NCBI RefSeq assembly: GCF_001244735.1
Contig: NZ_LN868935.1
Span: 140,092-204,091 of the forward strand
DNA: 64,000 nt
Source of the DNA: Bacillus andreraoultii
Lineage (GTDB): Bacteria > Bacillota > Bacilli > Bacillales > Caldibacillaceae
Direction: 5' to 3'
This document shows, in pieces, positions 55,312 through 62,515 of the stretch. The stretch's first letter is position 1. Every line of letters begins with the position of its first letter. The position numbers and the translations under genes are program-made. The notes beneath the pieces were generated by a model, which saw only the letters and a list, made by a program, of their open reading frames with translations, searched no databases and was not told the DNA's origin.

Positions 55312-55404
55312 CTGGGCTAGAGCTTTTAGGCCACCAAAGAGCTGTAGTTGCCCTTATGCGTATAGGAAACTAGACATCAAAAAATTTATACTTTCCTATT
55401 ATCA
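55312..55404. repeat. Dispersed terminator-abutting repeat, copy D (short)
   Basis: GGGCTAGAGCTTTTAGGC, CCACCAAAGAGCTGTAGTTG and the right end AAATTTATACTTTCCTATTA match copies A-C; the central TGCTGCTAGA part is deleted. An inverted repeat TATAGGAAA/TTTCCTATTA remains. It abuts the 3' structure of the camelysin gene. Confidence 0.65.
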
Positions 55405-55411
55405 AAATAAC

Positions 55412-55490
55412 AAAGAGCCTTCTGATATGGTTACCTCGAAAAGCTAGATAAACTATCTCTAACTTAAGTCGGTACCACGAAAGGCTCTTT
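55412..55490 (-). terminator. Nested-stem 3' element of the camelysin gene
   Basis: Outer stem AAAGAGCCTT/AAGGCTCTTT (55412-55421 with 55481-55490), inner stem TGGTTACC/GGTACCA (55428-55435 with 55471-55477, one bulge) and an apical hairpin AGATA/TATCT (55446-55450 with 55454-55458). The loop is far longer than in a normal terminator, although GTTATTTT follows on the minus strand. It begins 6 bp after the stop codon. Confidence 0.6.
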
Positions 55491-55495
55491 TGTTC

Positions 55496-56404
55496 TTATT
55501 TAGCTATAAACCAATCATATAATTCCTTGGATTGTATCATTATATATGGTCCTAAAGTCTTTTTAAAAGTTAACTTTCCGTATTCTGTTGTTGTAACATC
55601 TCCTTCTCCTACTCGCCACAACTGTGTTTCACTAGCAAAATATTCATAATCTGTATAGACGCGATACCAAGTCTTCCCATTTTCAATGCTCTCAACGATA
55701 CGTGTATTTCCTACCTTACTCTCAAACTCATCTTTCCCATCACCCATTTTTATTTCAATTACTTTTTTTCCTTGATCGTTTTTATAAAAAGTTACTTCTT
55801 TATTATTTGTTTTAAATGTTTTCCCATTTGGTGTAGCCTTGAACTCAATTGCTCCTGTATAATATGGTGGTCCTACCGGTTCCTGCTCTTCAGCATCTAC
55901 TTGTTCTGCAAAAACAGACAAGTGGATATTCCCTTTTGCCCCTTGAAAATCGATATCGTTTTTCCCATGAAGCCAATCTACCAAAATCCGGAAACGCTCT
56001 ACATCCTGAGATGGTTTTAATGTTGATTCAGGTGATACATTTTCCCATTTATTATCCACTTGCTTTTGAAGGGTTAATGTAACTGGTGTACCCGCCTTGA
56101 ATAAGTTTCCACTTGTAATTAAACTAACCGTATATTGTACAGGTAACTTTGTATTATTTCTTTTTATATCGAATTGATAAACTTCTTTTGTTTTCATTCC
56201 TGGATATAAATCTTCATCTAAATTAAAATCTGCATTTGCAATTGTTTTTCCATTTTTCCCAACAACATCAACATCGAATACAGCTGCTTTAGCAAGGTTA
56301 TTATCACTCTTAAATGTTTTAGAAAAATATGCCCATGTGCCTAAAAAGGTCCCTATCATAAGGACAAATACAATTAAAATACCTAACATTGTTTTTTTCT
56401 TCAT
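55496..56404 (-). CDS. TasA/camelysin-like secreted protein
   Basis: 302 residues. The N-terminus MKKKTMLGILIVFVLMIGTFLGTWAYFSKTF is a SipW-dependent type signal peptide, followed by SDNNLAKAAVFDVDV as in TasA/CalY. A TasA-type beta domain (about 35-165) is followed by an extra C-terminal domain (about 175-302, GGDEF-free, beta-rich, with FYKNDQGKKVIEIKMG and YRVYTDYEYFASETQ). TasA/CalY proteins form extracellular fibres; camelysin is about 200 residues, so the extra domain is unusual. The signal peptidase that should process it is encoded 72 bp upstream. Confidence 0.8.
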   Translation of the reverse strand: MKKKTMLGILIVFVLMIGTFLGTWAYFSKTFKSDNNLAKAAVFDVDVVGKNGKTIANADFNLDEDLYPGMKTKEVYQFDIKRNNTKLPVQYTVSLITSGNLFKAGTPVTLTLQKQVDNKWENVSPESTLKPSQDVERFRILVDWLHGKNDIDFQGAKGNIHLSVFAEQVDAEEQEPVGPPYYTGAIEFKATPNGKTFKTNNKEVTFYKNDQGKKVIEIKMGDGKDEFESKVGNTRIVESIENGKTWYRVYTDYEYFASETQLWRVGEGDVTTTEYGKLTFKKTLGPYIMIQSKELYDWFIAK

Positions 56405-56476
56405 ACGATTCCCTCCTGTTTCTTAAAATTAATTAATTTTCCCTCCTTACCTTTTACTTCTATTAAAACCATTGTG

Positions 56477-57004
56477 CTAAGAAAGTTTGTTTTGGTCATT
56501 ATGCGTCCGCTCATGATTTCTTAGCTTACGAATGGTAGTAATTGAAAATAATAGAACGACAACACTAATTAAACCTGGAAAGCTAGTAAAATATGCTGAC
56601 ACCAATCCGAGTGATGGAATGATTATTATTACCTTCCCTATTACTTGTTCTGAGTGGACGATTTGTCGATCAGTGCCTGTATTTGCATCACCTTTCGTTC
56701 GGAAGATCCGTTCATTACCCTGATTATCAATGCTAACAACACGATGAGTGACCAGAGATTTTCCATCTTTTTTGTAGGTTATTATATCGTTATGTTGAAT
56801 GGAATGAATAGGGACTTTACGTATCAGTAGAACGTCACCAACTTTAAACGTAGGTTCCATACTACCAGATAAAACATTTAAGGGCGTTAATCCAAATATA
56901 GATGGGAATTGTTCTTTGAAAAAAAGTTGAAGGTTTAATAAAAGAAATACAGTGATCAGAAAAATAATAATTATTGAGGTTCCAACTCTCATTACTACTT
57001 TCAT
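56477..57004 (-). CDS. sipW: Signal peptidase I, SipW type
   Basis: 175 residues, ER-type signal peptidase. Catalytic Ser48 in LSGSMEPT and His87 in VTHRV (Ser/His instead of Ser/Lys), RTKGDAN box, TM helices at about 6-26 and 138-160. SipW-type enzymes process TasA/camelysin-like proteins, and one such gene lies directly downstream on the same strand. Together they should build extracellular fibres or biofilm matrix. A seven-unit 21-bp repeat array lies 140 bp upstream. Confidence 0.93.
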   Translation of the reverse strand: MKVVMRVGTSIIIIFLITVFLLLNLQLFFKEQFPSIFGLTPLNVLSGSMEPTFKVGDVLLIRKVPIHSIQHNDIITYKKDGKSLVTHRVVSIDNQGNERIFRTKGDANTGTDRQIVHSEQVIGKVIIIIPSLGLVSAYFTSFPGLISVVVLLFSITTIRKLRNHERTHNDQNKLS

Positions 57005-57143
57005 CTTCTTCAGTTTCGATAACTTCCTCTCTTTGACAGATATATTTTCATGGATACTAAAAATATATGTCCTAATAACTAAATTATTCTATTAGGTAAA
57101 CCGTTTATTTCTAATAAAGTGCTAACTTTTGACCTACACAAGC

Positions 57144-57290
57144 TACTGTTGAAGATTCTCCGTTTACTGTCGAAGTTTCATCTTTTACTGTTGAAGTTTT
57201 CACGTTTACTGTCGAAGTTTCATCTTTTACTGTTGAAGTTCACCCAGTTACTGTTGAAGTTTTATCTTTTACTGTTGAAGTTTAGCATAT
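57144..57290. repeat. Exact 21-bp tandem array, seven units
   Basis: TACTGT starts at 57144, 57165, 57186, 57207, 57228, 57249 and 57270, always 21 bp apart, each followed by (T/C)GAAGNTT. Units vary outside this core. The period equals two turns of the DNA helix. It lies between divergent sipW and the yhcH gene. An open frame runs through it on the plus strand, without ribosome site. Confidence 0.9.
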
Positions 57291-57391
57291 TGTACACGAG
57301 TTCCATTTTCCACTTATAAAAGTAGGGGCGAATTCCGCTCAATAAAATTAAACTATATTTTGACAGTTGCTTGTCATTTCATTAGATTTTA

Positions 57392-57420
57392 TTGATTGTG
57401 TTTTGTGAAAGCGCTATAAT
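57392..57420 (+). promoter_or_regulatory. Sigma-A promoter with overlapping cre site for yhcH
   Basis: TTGATT (57392-57397), 17-bp spacer, TATAAT (57415-57420). TGAAAGCGCTATAA at 57406-57419 matches 13 of 14 cre positions and covers the spacer and -10, so CcpA binding should repress the gene when glucose is present. Confidence 0.8.
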
Positions 57421-57471
57421 TTATTTGTTTTTAAAGTTTTTGTTAAGACACCAATGTTGGAGGGACATCGT

Positions 57472-57909
57472 ATGATTATAGACAGATCAACAAATCAAGC
57501 AACTTACACTCATTTAAACCGTAATATGGAAATTATTTTTGATTATATAAAAAATAATAATTTAGCAGAACTAAGTAAGGGTGTACATGAAATTGACGGG
57601 GAACATTTATATGTTGTTATTCAAAACTATGAAACAAAGGAAGAGTCGAAAGGGGTATGGGAAGCGCACCAACGCTATTTAGATTTTCATTATCTTATCT
57701 CTGGTGCCGAAAAGATTGGATATGCGCCAATTGATAAAATGAAAGAGTCAGCGATGTACAATGAAAAAGATGATTTTGCACTTTATACTGGAGAGGGGAA
57801 TTTTGTTGAATTATCAGAAGGGATGTTTGCCATTTTTTATCCACAAGATGTGCACATGACCTCGATCCAGATTAACGGACCTCAAAAAGTGAAAAAAAGC
57901 TGTATTTAA
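57472..57909 (+). CDS. YhcH/YjgK/YiaL family protein
   Basis: 145-residue cupin-like protein: HEIDGEHLYVVIQNYETK, WEAHQRYLDFHYLISGAEKIGY and FAIFYPQDVHMTSI carry the family histidines and acidic residues that can bind metal. Members act on sugar acids or anomers, for example in sialic acid and gluconate pathways. GGAGGG lies before the ATG at 57472; the TTG-initiated 57454 frame covers it. The cre-controlled promoter supports a role in carbohydrate use. No sugar operon is adjacent. Confidence 0.9.
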   Translation: MIIDRSTNQATYTHLNRNMEIIFDYIKNNNLAELSKGVHEIDGEHLYVVIQNYETKEESKGVWEAHQRYLDFHYLISGAEKIGYAPIDKMKESAMYNEKDDFALYTGEGNFVELSEGMFAIFYPQDVHMTSIQINGPQKVKKSCI

Positions 57910-58103
57910 AGTTTTAATTTAGTTCGGATTCATTGGGAGTTGGACAATGAAATCTTTCCATCTCCCAAAATCCATTTACTACTTGCTCTTTTTACCTATT
58001 TACTTATTGGAAACTTACTGAGTTAGTAATTCTTAAGTGGGTGTTCAAGCAAGTCCAAAACTTTATTGAGTTGCATTGTTCTTCGATGGGCGTTCTGAAA
58101 CTC

Positions 58104-59033
58104 TTAAAACATACTGAGTTGGTAACTCTTTGACAGATGCTCAAGAAGTTTCATACCAGCTACACTATTTCCCTTTTCATCAAGGGCTGGCCCGAAAATA
58201 CCAATCCCAAGTCTTCCTGGAACAGCTCCCATAATCCCACCTGACACACCACTTTTCGCAGGTATACCTATTTTAATGGCGAACTCTCCAGATGCATTGT
58301 ACATTCCACAAGTGACCATAAACGTTTTGCATATTCTAGCAACCCCATCCGGCATAATTTGCTTTCCAGTTTCCGGATCGACACCATTCATTGCAAAAAC
58401 TAAGCCGATTCGAGCTAAATCTAAACAATTCATTTCAATCGCACATTGTTTCGTGTATAAATCAATTAACGTTTCTACATCTTCCGTAATTATTTGATGT
58501 TGCTTGAGGAAGTAACAAAGAGCGCGATTTAAGTTTGCTGTTTCAAATTCAGACGCAGCAACACTTGGGTTAAAATCGATTTGCTCATTACCAGCAAGTT
58601 CACGAGTAAAAGTTAATAATTTTTGTAGTCGCTCCTCGACGGTCTCCCCATCAATCATATGCGTGACAACGAGAGCACCAGCATTAATCATTGGGTTTAA
58701 TGGCTTTGCGACATCCATTGTTTCTAACCTGACAATAGAGTTGAAAGGATCGCCTGTTGGTTCCATTCCAACCCGTTCAAATACATAATCAAAGCCTCTA
58801 TCCATAAGTACGTAGGCTAAAGCAACCACTTTTGAAATACTTTGGAGAGTAAATTTTTTCGTAATATCACCCGCTGAAATACACCTACCATCAGGGAAAT
58901 GAATGGCAATCGATAAATCATTCGGATTTGCTTTTCCTAATTCTGGAATATAGGTTGCTACTTTCCCTTCTTTTGTAAATTGTTTCGCATATTCAACATG
59001 TTTTTTTAACTCTTGATCTTTTTGACAAGGCAT
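58104..59033 (-). CDS. glsA: Glutaminase A
   Basis: 309-residue serine-dependent beta-lactamase-fold enzyme that turns glutamine into glutamate and ammonia. Motifs: [16 protein letters not shown] (Ser-x-x-Lys nucleophile pair), the [11 protein letters not shown] segment, the [13 protein letters not shown] region and [16 protein letters not shown]. The ATG at 59033 is chosen because GGTGATG sits 6 bp upstream and the product then has the usual length; several upstream starts (59042-59048) are possible. Monocistronic by spacing. Confidence 0.93.
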   Translation of the reverse strand: MPCQKDQELKKHVEYAKQFTKEGKVATYIPELGKANPNDLSIAIHFPDGRCISAGDITKKFTLQSISKVVALAYVLMDRGFDYVFERVGMEPTGDPFNSIVRLETMDVAKPLNPMINAGALVVTHMIDGETVEERLQKLLTFTRELAGNEQIDFNPSVAASEFETANLNRALCYFLKQHQIITEDVETLIDLYTKQCAIEMNCLDLARIGLVFAMNGVDPETGKQIMPDGVARICKTFMVTCGMYNASGEFAIKIGIPAKSGVSGGIMGAVPGRLGIGIFGPALDEKGNSVAGMKLLEHLSKSYQLSMF

Positions 59034-59135
59034 TTTTTTCATCACCAATTGTAGTATATATTTTATAGCTAGTAATTATTATAGCAAAAATTAAGCAGAC
59101 AGAAATACATCTGTCTGCAGTCAAATTGATTATAC

Positions 59136-59264
59136 TTATTTTTTTCCTTCTTTTCCTGCCTCTTCTGCAAGTTGGTCCAGAGATTTAATTTTTCCATGTG
59201 GGTTATTTTGATTTTTACGCGCTCGCCACATTCGTTCTTTTGTCTGTTTTGACCAAGTCATCAT
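59136..59264 (-). CDS. DUF6254-like 42-residue protein
   Basis: A short gene with a strong GGAGGACGA ribosome site: MMTWSKQTKERMWRARKNQN, then NPHGKIKSLDQLAEEAGKEG. Tiny basic proteins of the pattern SK..KER.WR.RK.N.NPHGK..SLDEL are widespread in Bacillus (DUF6254). Function unknown. The start may be either of two adjacent ATG codons (59264 or 59261). Confidence 0.8.
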   Translation of the reverse strand: MMTWSKQTKERMWRARKNQNNPHGKIKSLDQLAEEAGKEGKK

Positions 59265-59316
59265 TCGTCCTCCCTCTATTTCCTTATCTCAACCGCTTCT
59301 ATTCGAAATTATCATT

Positions 59317-59484
59317 TTATCCGATATCCCAACCATCCGCACGAGCTTGTTTCGCTTTTTCTTTATGTGCTTGATTTGCTTTGGCACTACCGAAATCAGT
59401 CGCAAATTCGGAATCTTGTTTACTTGAGTCAAATCCTTGTTTATTCTTTTGTTCTGAATCATTCTTTTTCGTACGTTTTGCCAT
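59317..59484 (-). CDS. Small hydrophilic protein
   Basis: 55 residues, MAKRTKKNDSEQKNKQGFDS, then SKQDSEFATDFGSAKANQAHK and a basic tail. GGGGGGAT precedes the ATG at 59484. Rich in Lys, Gln, Asn, Ala and lacking Cys and Trp except one. The EFATDFGSA segment recalls gamma-type small acid-soluble spore proteins, but the match is short, so the family call is tentative. Confidence 0.6.
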   Translation of the reverse strand: MAKRTKKNDSEQKNKQGFDSSKQDSEFATDFGSAKANQAHKEKAKQARADGWDIG

Positions 59485-59589
59485 AAAATATCCCCCCTTC
59501 TTGCCTTTATTATGAGAATTGACTTTAAAAATATTCACATCTTTAGAACTAAGTCAAGACCCCACGTAACTTCTAATCATGAGTTGTTG

Positions 59590-59770
59590 ACGTTCCTTCG
59601 ATTTTTCATTTATAGGCGGATTTTATGTGACGCATTTTAATTAATTTCAACGATTTCTGGTTTACGGATGCGTCTATGAGGCCAGTTTTTCTTCAGTTTC
59701 CGGTTTTTGGGCTCATAGACGCGTTCTATCTGCTCGTTTTCACGCTCGCCACACTATTTTCGGTTCATAT
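59590..59770. repeat. Degenerate intergenic repeats related to 7380-7575
   Basis: GGATGCGTCTATGAGGCCAG, GGGCTCATAGACGCGTTCTA, CTCGTTTTCACGCTCGCC and ATTTTCGGTTCATA follow the same order as the 52-bp units at 7458-7561. Together with the hairpin repeat at 59905 they fill the 59485-60062 gap; no gene is recognised there. Confidence 0.5.
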
Positions 59771-59904
59771 GATAACTTACTTTTACCTTCATTTTTTTGA
59801 AAAATGACCTGTCCATTAAAATGGTTGCCATAGTTCCGGAATACATTACAACGATAAATGGGGCTGTCTGAAAAGTGGATATCCCGAAACTATAACAATC
59901 AAGG

Positions 59905-59976
59905 ATGTTGATATATCACGTTTTGAACATGAAACGGGGCTATACAGAAATCAAATACGCTTTCTGGTTAGCCCCT
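59905..59976. repeat. Dispersed hairpin repeat, copy 2
   Basis: ATGTTGATATATCA, TTTTGAACATGAAAC and a hairpin GGGGCTA-ta-CAGAAA / TTTCTG-gt-TAGCCCC (59936-59975). Same layout and orientation as 30872-30947, although the neighbouring genes here run the other way. Confidence 0.65.
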
Positions 59977-60062
59977 GCCATTTTCCACTTTAGCAATTTT
60001 TTTATAAAATATTTGCCTATCTCTTACCAGCTATTTCCTTAAGTACCCATGCCTTAACCTAT

Positions 60063-61292
60063 CTAACTCCTTTCTAAATCATCAAGATCATTATTCCCTT
60101 CTGACCGATCAACGATGACCGCACAGACAGCATCCCCTGTAATATTCACCGTTGTTCGAAACATATCAATTAAACGGTCAACGCCAAGGACTAATGCTAT
60201 TGCCTCAACTGGAAGCCCAACAGATGTTAATACCATTGATAGCATAATTAATCCTACTCCTGGTACGCCAGCTGTTCCAATACTAGCAAGTGTTGCTGTT
60301 AACAAAACGGTTATCAATTGACTCAATGTTAAATCTTGTGCTACAACTTGCGCTATGAACACTGTTGCAACACCTTGCATAATTGCTGTTCCATCCATAT
60401 TTATTGTTGCACCTAATGGTTGAACAAAACCACTAACCGTCTTTGATACACCTAAATTTTTCTGAGCGGCATCCATTGAAACTGGTAAAGTCGCATTACT
60501 ACTAGAGGTACTGAAGGCAACAATCATTGCGGGGGAAAATCCTTTGATAAACGTAATTAGACTCATTTTCCCTAAAAACTTCAATGCAGAACCATACACA
60601 AAAACGAAATGTATGAGTAATACAAATAAGACGACAAATAAATACTTACTCATCGCAGCAATCGCACTAAAACCTTGTCCGCCAATAGCTGTTGCAATTA
60701 ACGCGAACGCTCCATATGGGGCAAATTTCATAACCATATTGACAAGATACATTAACACATTGTTTGCCTGTTCAACGAGCTTCAATAAGCCATCAACTTT
60801 TGTTCCTAACCGAGCCATTGCGAATCCGATAAAAATGGCAAATGCAATAATTTGTAACATATTTTCCTGAACCATTGCATTGATTGGATTTGTCGGGATG
60901 ATATTGAGTAACGTTTCAATGACAGGTGGGGCTTCCGTTGCTTCATAATCTGCTCCATCTAGTTGATAATCACCTATTCCCGGCTTAACAATTAATGCCG
61001 TCCCAAGTGCGAGTACAATTGCTAAGGCAGTAGTAATAAGAAAAAAGGAAACCGTTTTCAAACCAATACGACCAAGTTTCTTCGGATCACTAACCCCTGC
61101 TGTCCCTAATATTAAGGAAACGAGTACAATTGGTACGACAAGCATTTTAATTAAGTTTAAAAAGATTTTTCCTACTGGTATAAAAATATAATTATTCACG
61201 ATGTCAAATGCATTCGGAAGTGCAAAATTAAATAGTAAACCTACAAGTACCCCCAAACCCATACCGAGTAAAATTTTTTTAGAAAGTGACAA
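60063..61292 (-). CDS. Dicarboxylate/amino acid:cation symporter (SLC1/DAACS)
   Basis: 409-residue transporter of the GltP/DctA family. Eight TM helices with two re-entrant loops; the substrate-site sequences STSSSNATLPVS (HP1) and NMDGTAIMQGVATVF (TM7) and VNITGDAVCAVIV (TM8) are present. The Arg/Asp pattern in TM8 (DRLIDMFRTTVNITGD) is closer to neutral amino acid or C4-dicarboxylate carriers; glutamate cannot be excluded. Monocistronic. Confidence 0.93.
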   Translation of the reverse strand: MSLSKKILLGMGLGVLVGLLFNFALPNAFDIVNNYIFIPVGKIFLNLIKMLVVPIVLVSLILGTAGVSDPKKLGRIGLKTVSFFLITTALAIVLALGTALIVKPGIGDYQLDGADYEATEAPPVIETLLNIIPTNPINAMVQENMLQIIAFAIFIGFAMARLGTKVDGLLKLVEQANNVLMYLVNMVMKFAPYGAFALIATAIGGQGFSAIAAMSKYLFVVLFVLLIHFVFVYGSALKFLGKMSLITFIKGFSPAMIVAFSTSSSNATLPVSMDAAQKNLGVSKTVSGFVQPLGATINMDGTAIMQGVATVFIAQVVAQDLTLSQLITVLLTATLASIGTAGVPGVGLIMLSMVLTSVGLPVEAIALVLGVDRLIDMFRTTVNITGDAVCAVIVDRSEGNNDLDDLERS

Positions 61293-61489
61293 TGAAATCC
61301 CCCCTTTATAGAAGTTAATTATTCTTATTCAGAGAAATTCTGTCTCATTCCAGAAAAACAACTTTTTAATACGTTTTTTCATAAACAAACGTTTTTATCT
61401 TCAATCTTAAAAAAAGAAACATTCCCCATAAAATAGGTAAATGCTTCTTTCTTAAAAAATCTGACTGTTGTCCAGAAACGTCCGACCCT

Positions 61490-61876
61490 TTATAATTCAT
61501 AAATTTCAATTGGTAAGCCATCTGGGTCATTGAAAAATGTATATCGTTTACCCGTTAATTCATCAATTCGTACTGGCTCAACTGCAATATCATTGGACTC
61601 CAATTCTTTTTTCGTCTCTTCAACTGAGGACACGGCAAACGCTAGATGTCTAAGACCAGTAGCTTCGGGATAGCTTGGTCTTGGTGGTGGCGTAGGAAAT
61701 GAAAAAAGCTCAATTTGACTTTGCGCTCCCACTGCTAAATCTAGTTTATAAGAATCTCTTTCCTTTCGATATGTTTCTTGAATAATTGGTAAACCAAGAA
61801 TTTCTGTATAGAATTTTTTCGACCTTTCATAATTGGAACAAATGATTGCAACGTGATGAATGAATTCAAGTTTCAA
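61490..61876 (-). CDS. VOC family protein (YaeR/glyoxalase-like)
   Basis: 128-residue single-unit vicinal oxygen chelate protein: FIHHVAIICSNYERSKKFYTEILGLP and GLRHLAFAVSSVEET, then RYTFFNDPDGLPIEIYEL. His and Glu residues at the three metal positions are visible (HHVAI, RHLAF, IEIYE). It may be a metal-dependent lyase or isomerase such as glyoxalase I-like or YaeR; substrate unknown. GGGAGGT lies before the TTG at 61876, which is preferred to 61891. Confidence 0.88.
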   Translation of the reverse strand: MKLEFIHHVAIICSNYERSKKFYTEILGLPIIQETYRKERDSYKLDLAVGAQSQIELFSFPTPPPRPSYPEATGLRHLAFAVSSVEETKKELESNDIAVEPVRIDELTGKRYTFFNDPDGLPIEIYEL

Positions 61877-62144
61877 GCTGTTACCTCCCAATGATTATTG
61901 AAATTTGTTTTTATGAGGATGACAAAGAAGTTTCCTCCAATTAAATAAAACCTTTTATCAGTCTTTAGTTTACCGACAAAAGGTTCAATAAAACAAGCTC
62001 TACTATTTCGTAATCAACTTAAAATTTTTCATGACTTGGACTCTAACTTTTTATAAAATTACTTAGAAACGTATTATAAATTACTCCTTTTATACTTAAT
62101 GCTTACTCTTTTACTGAACCCGCTAATAACAGGAAAATTCATCT

Positions 62145-62395
62145 TTGTGATAGGCTGTTTTCTCAAAAAATGTTGCTTTTTGAAGGGAAATTTATTTGTT
62201 GTTGAAGCAATGCGGCGACTCCAGCGGGAACAGCGAACGCCTTTGCGACGAAAGCGATAGCGTCAGTCGCACGAGCCGAAGACCCTGCAGGAGCGAGTTC
62301 GAACAACGAGCTACGAAGCGGCTGAGGCCGTGCCCTAAGGATGCGCGTCCGCCTTAGTGAATAACAACAAAGTTTACGAAAACAGCCTTGTGATA
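62145..62395. mobile_element. MITE-like element with 8-bp target duplication
   Basis: Element body 62153-62387 (235 bp). The ends are inverted repeats GGCTGTTTTC/GAAAACAGCC (10 bp perfect, similarity continuing to about 25 bp). TTGTGATA occurs directly outside each end (62145-62152 and 62388-62395). The core is GC-rich (GCGGCGACTCCAGCGGGAAC... GAGGCCGTGCCC...GCGTCCGCC) and matches the style of a repeat scattered in many Bacillaceae genomes. No transposase frame inside. The remaining bases of the 61877-62515 gap hold no recognised gene. Confidence 0.85.
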
Positions 62396-62515
62396 AAAAG
62401 TATAAATGGTCGACTTTTTATTTTTATAGACCCTTATATAAGGTTAACTTTCAATCCCACAGTCTTTTATGTATTGAATTTTTGTTTAAGGAAACGTTAA
62501 AGTTAGGTGATGAAA

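Noticed and set aside
55405..55495. T-box leader because of the GGTACC text
   Set aside because: It lies 3' of its gene, lacks the rest of the T-box core and specifier structure, and no aminoacyl-tRNA or amino acid gene follows.
57144..57290. CRISPR array
   Set aside because: Units are contiguous with no distinct spacers, the period is only 21 bp, and no cas genes are near.
57119..57319. Open frame of 66 codons with heptad-like LLLKF repeats over the 21-bp array
   Set aside because: No ribosome site, and the repeat period of 21 bp automatically keeps any frame open; the pattern follows from the DNA repeat.
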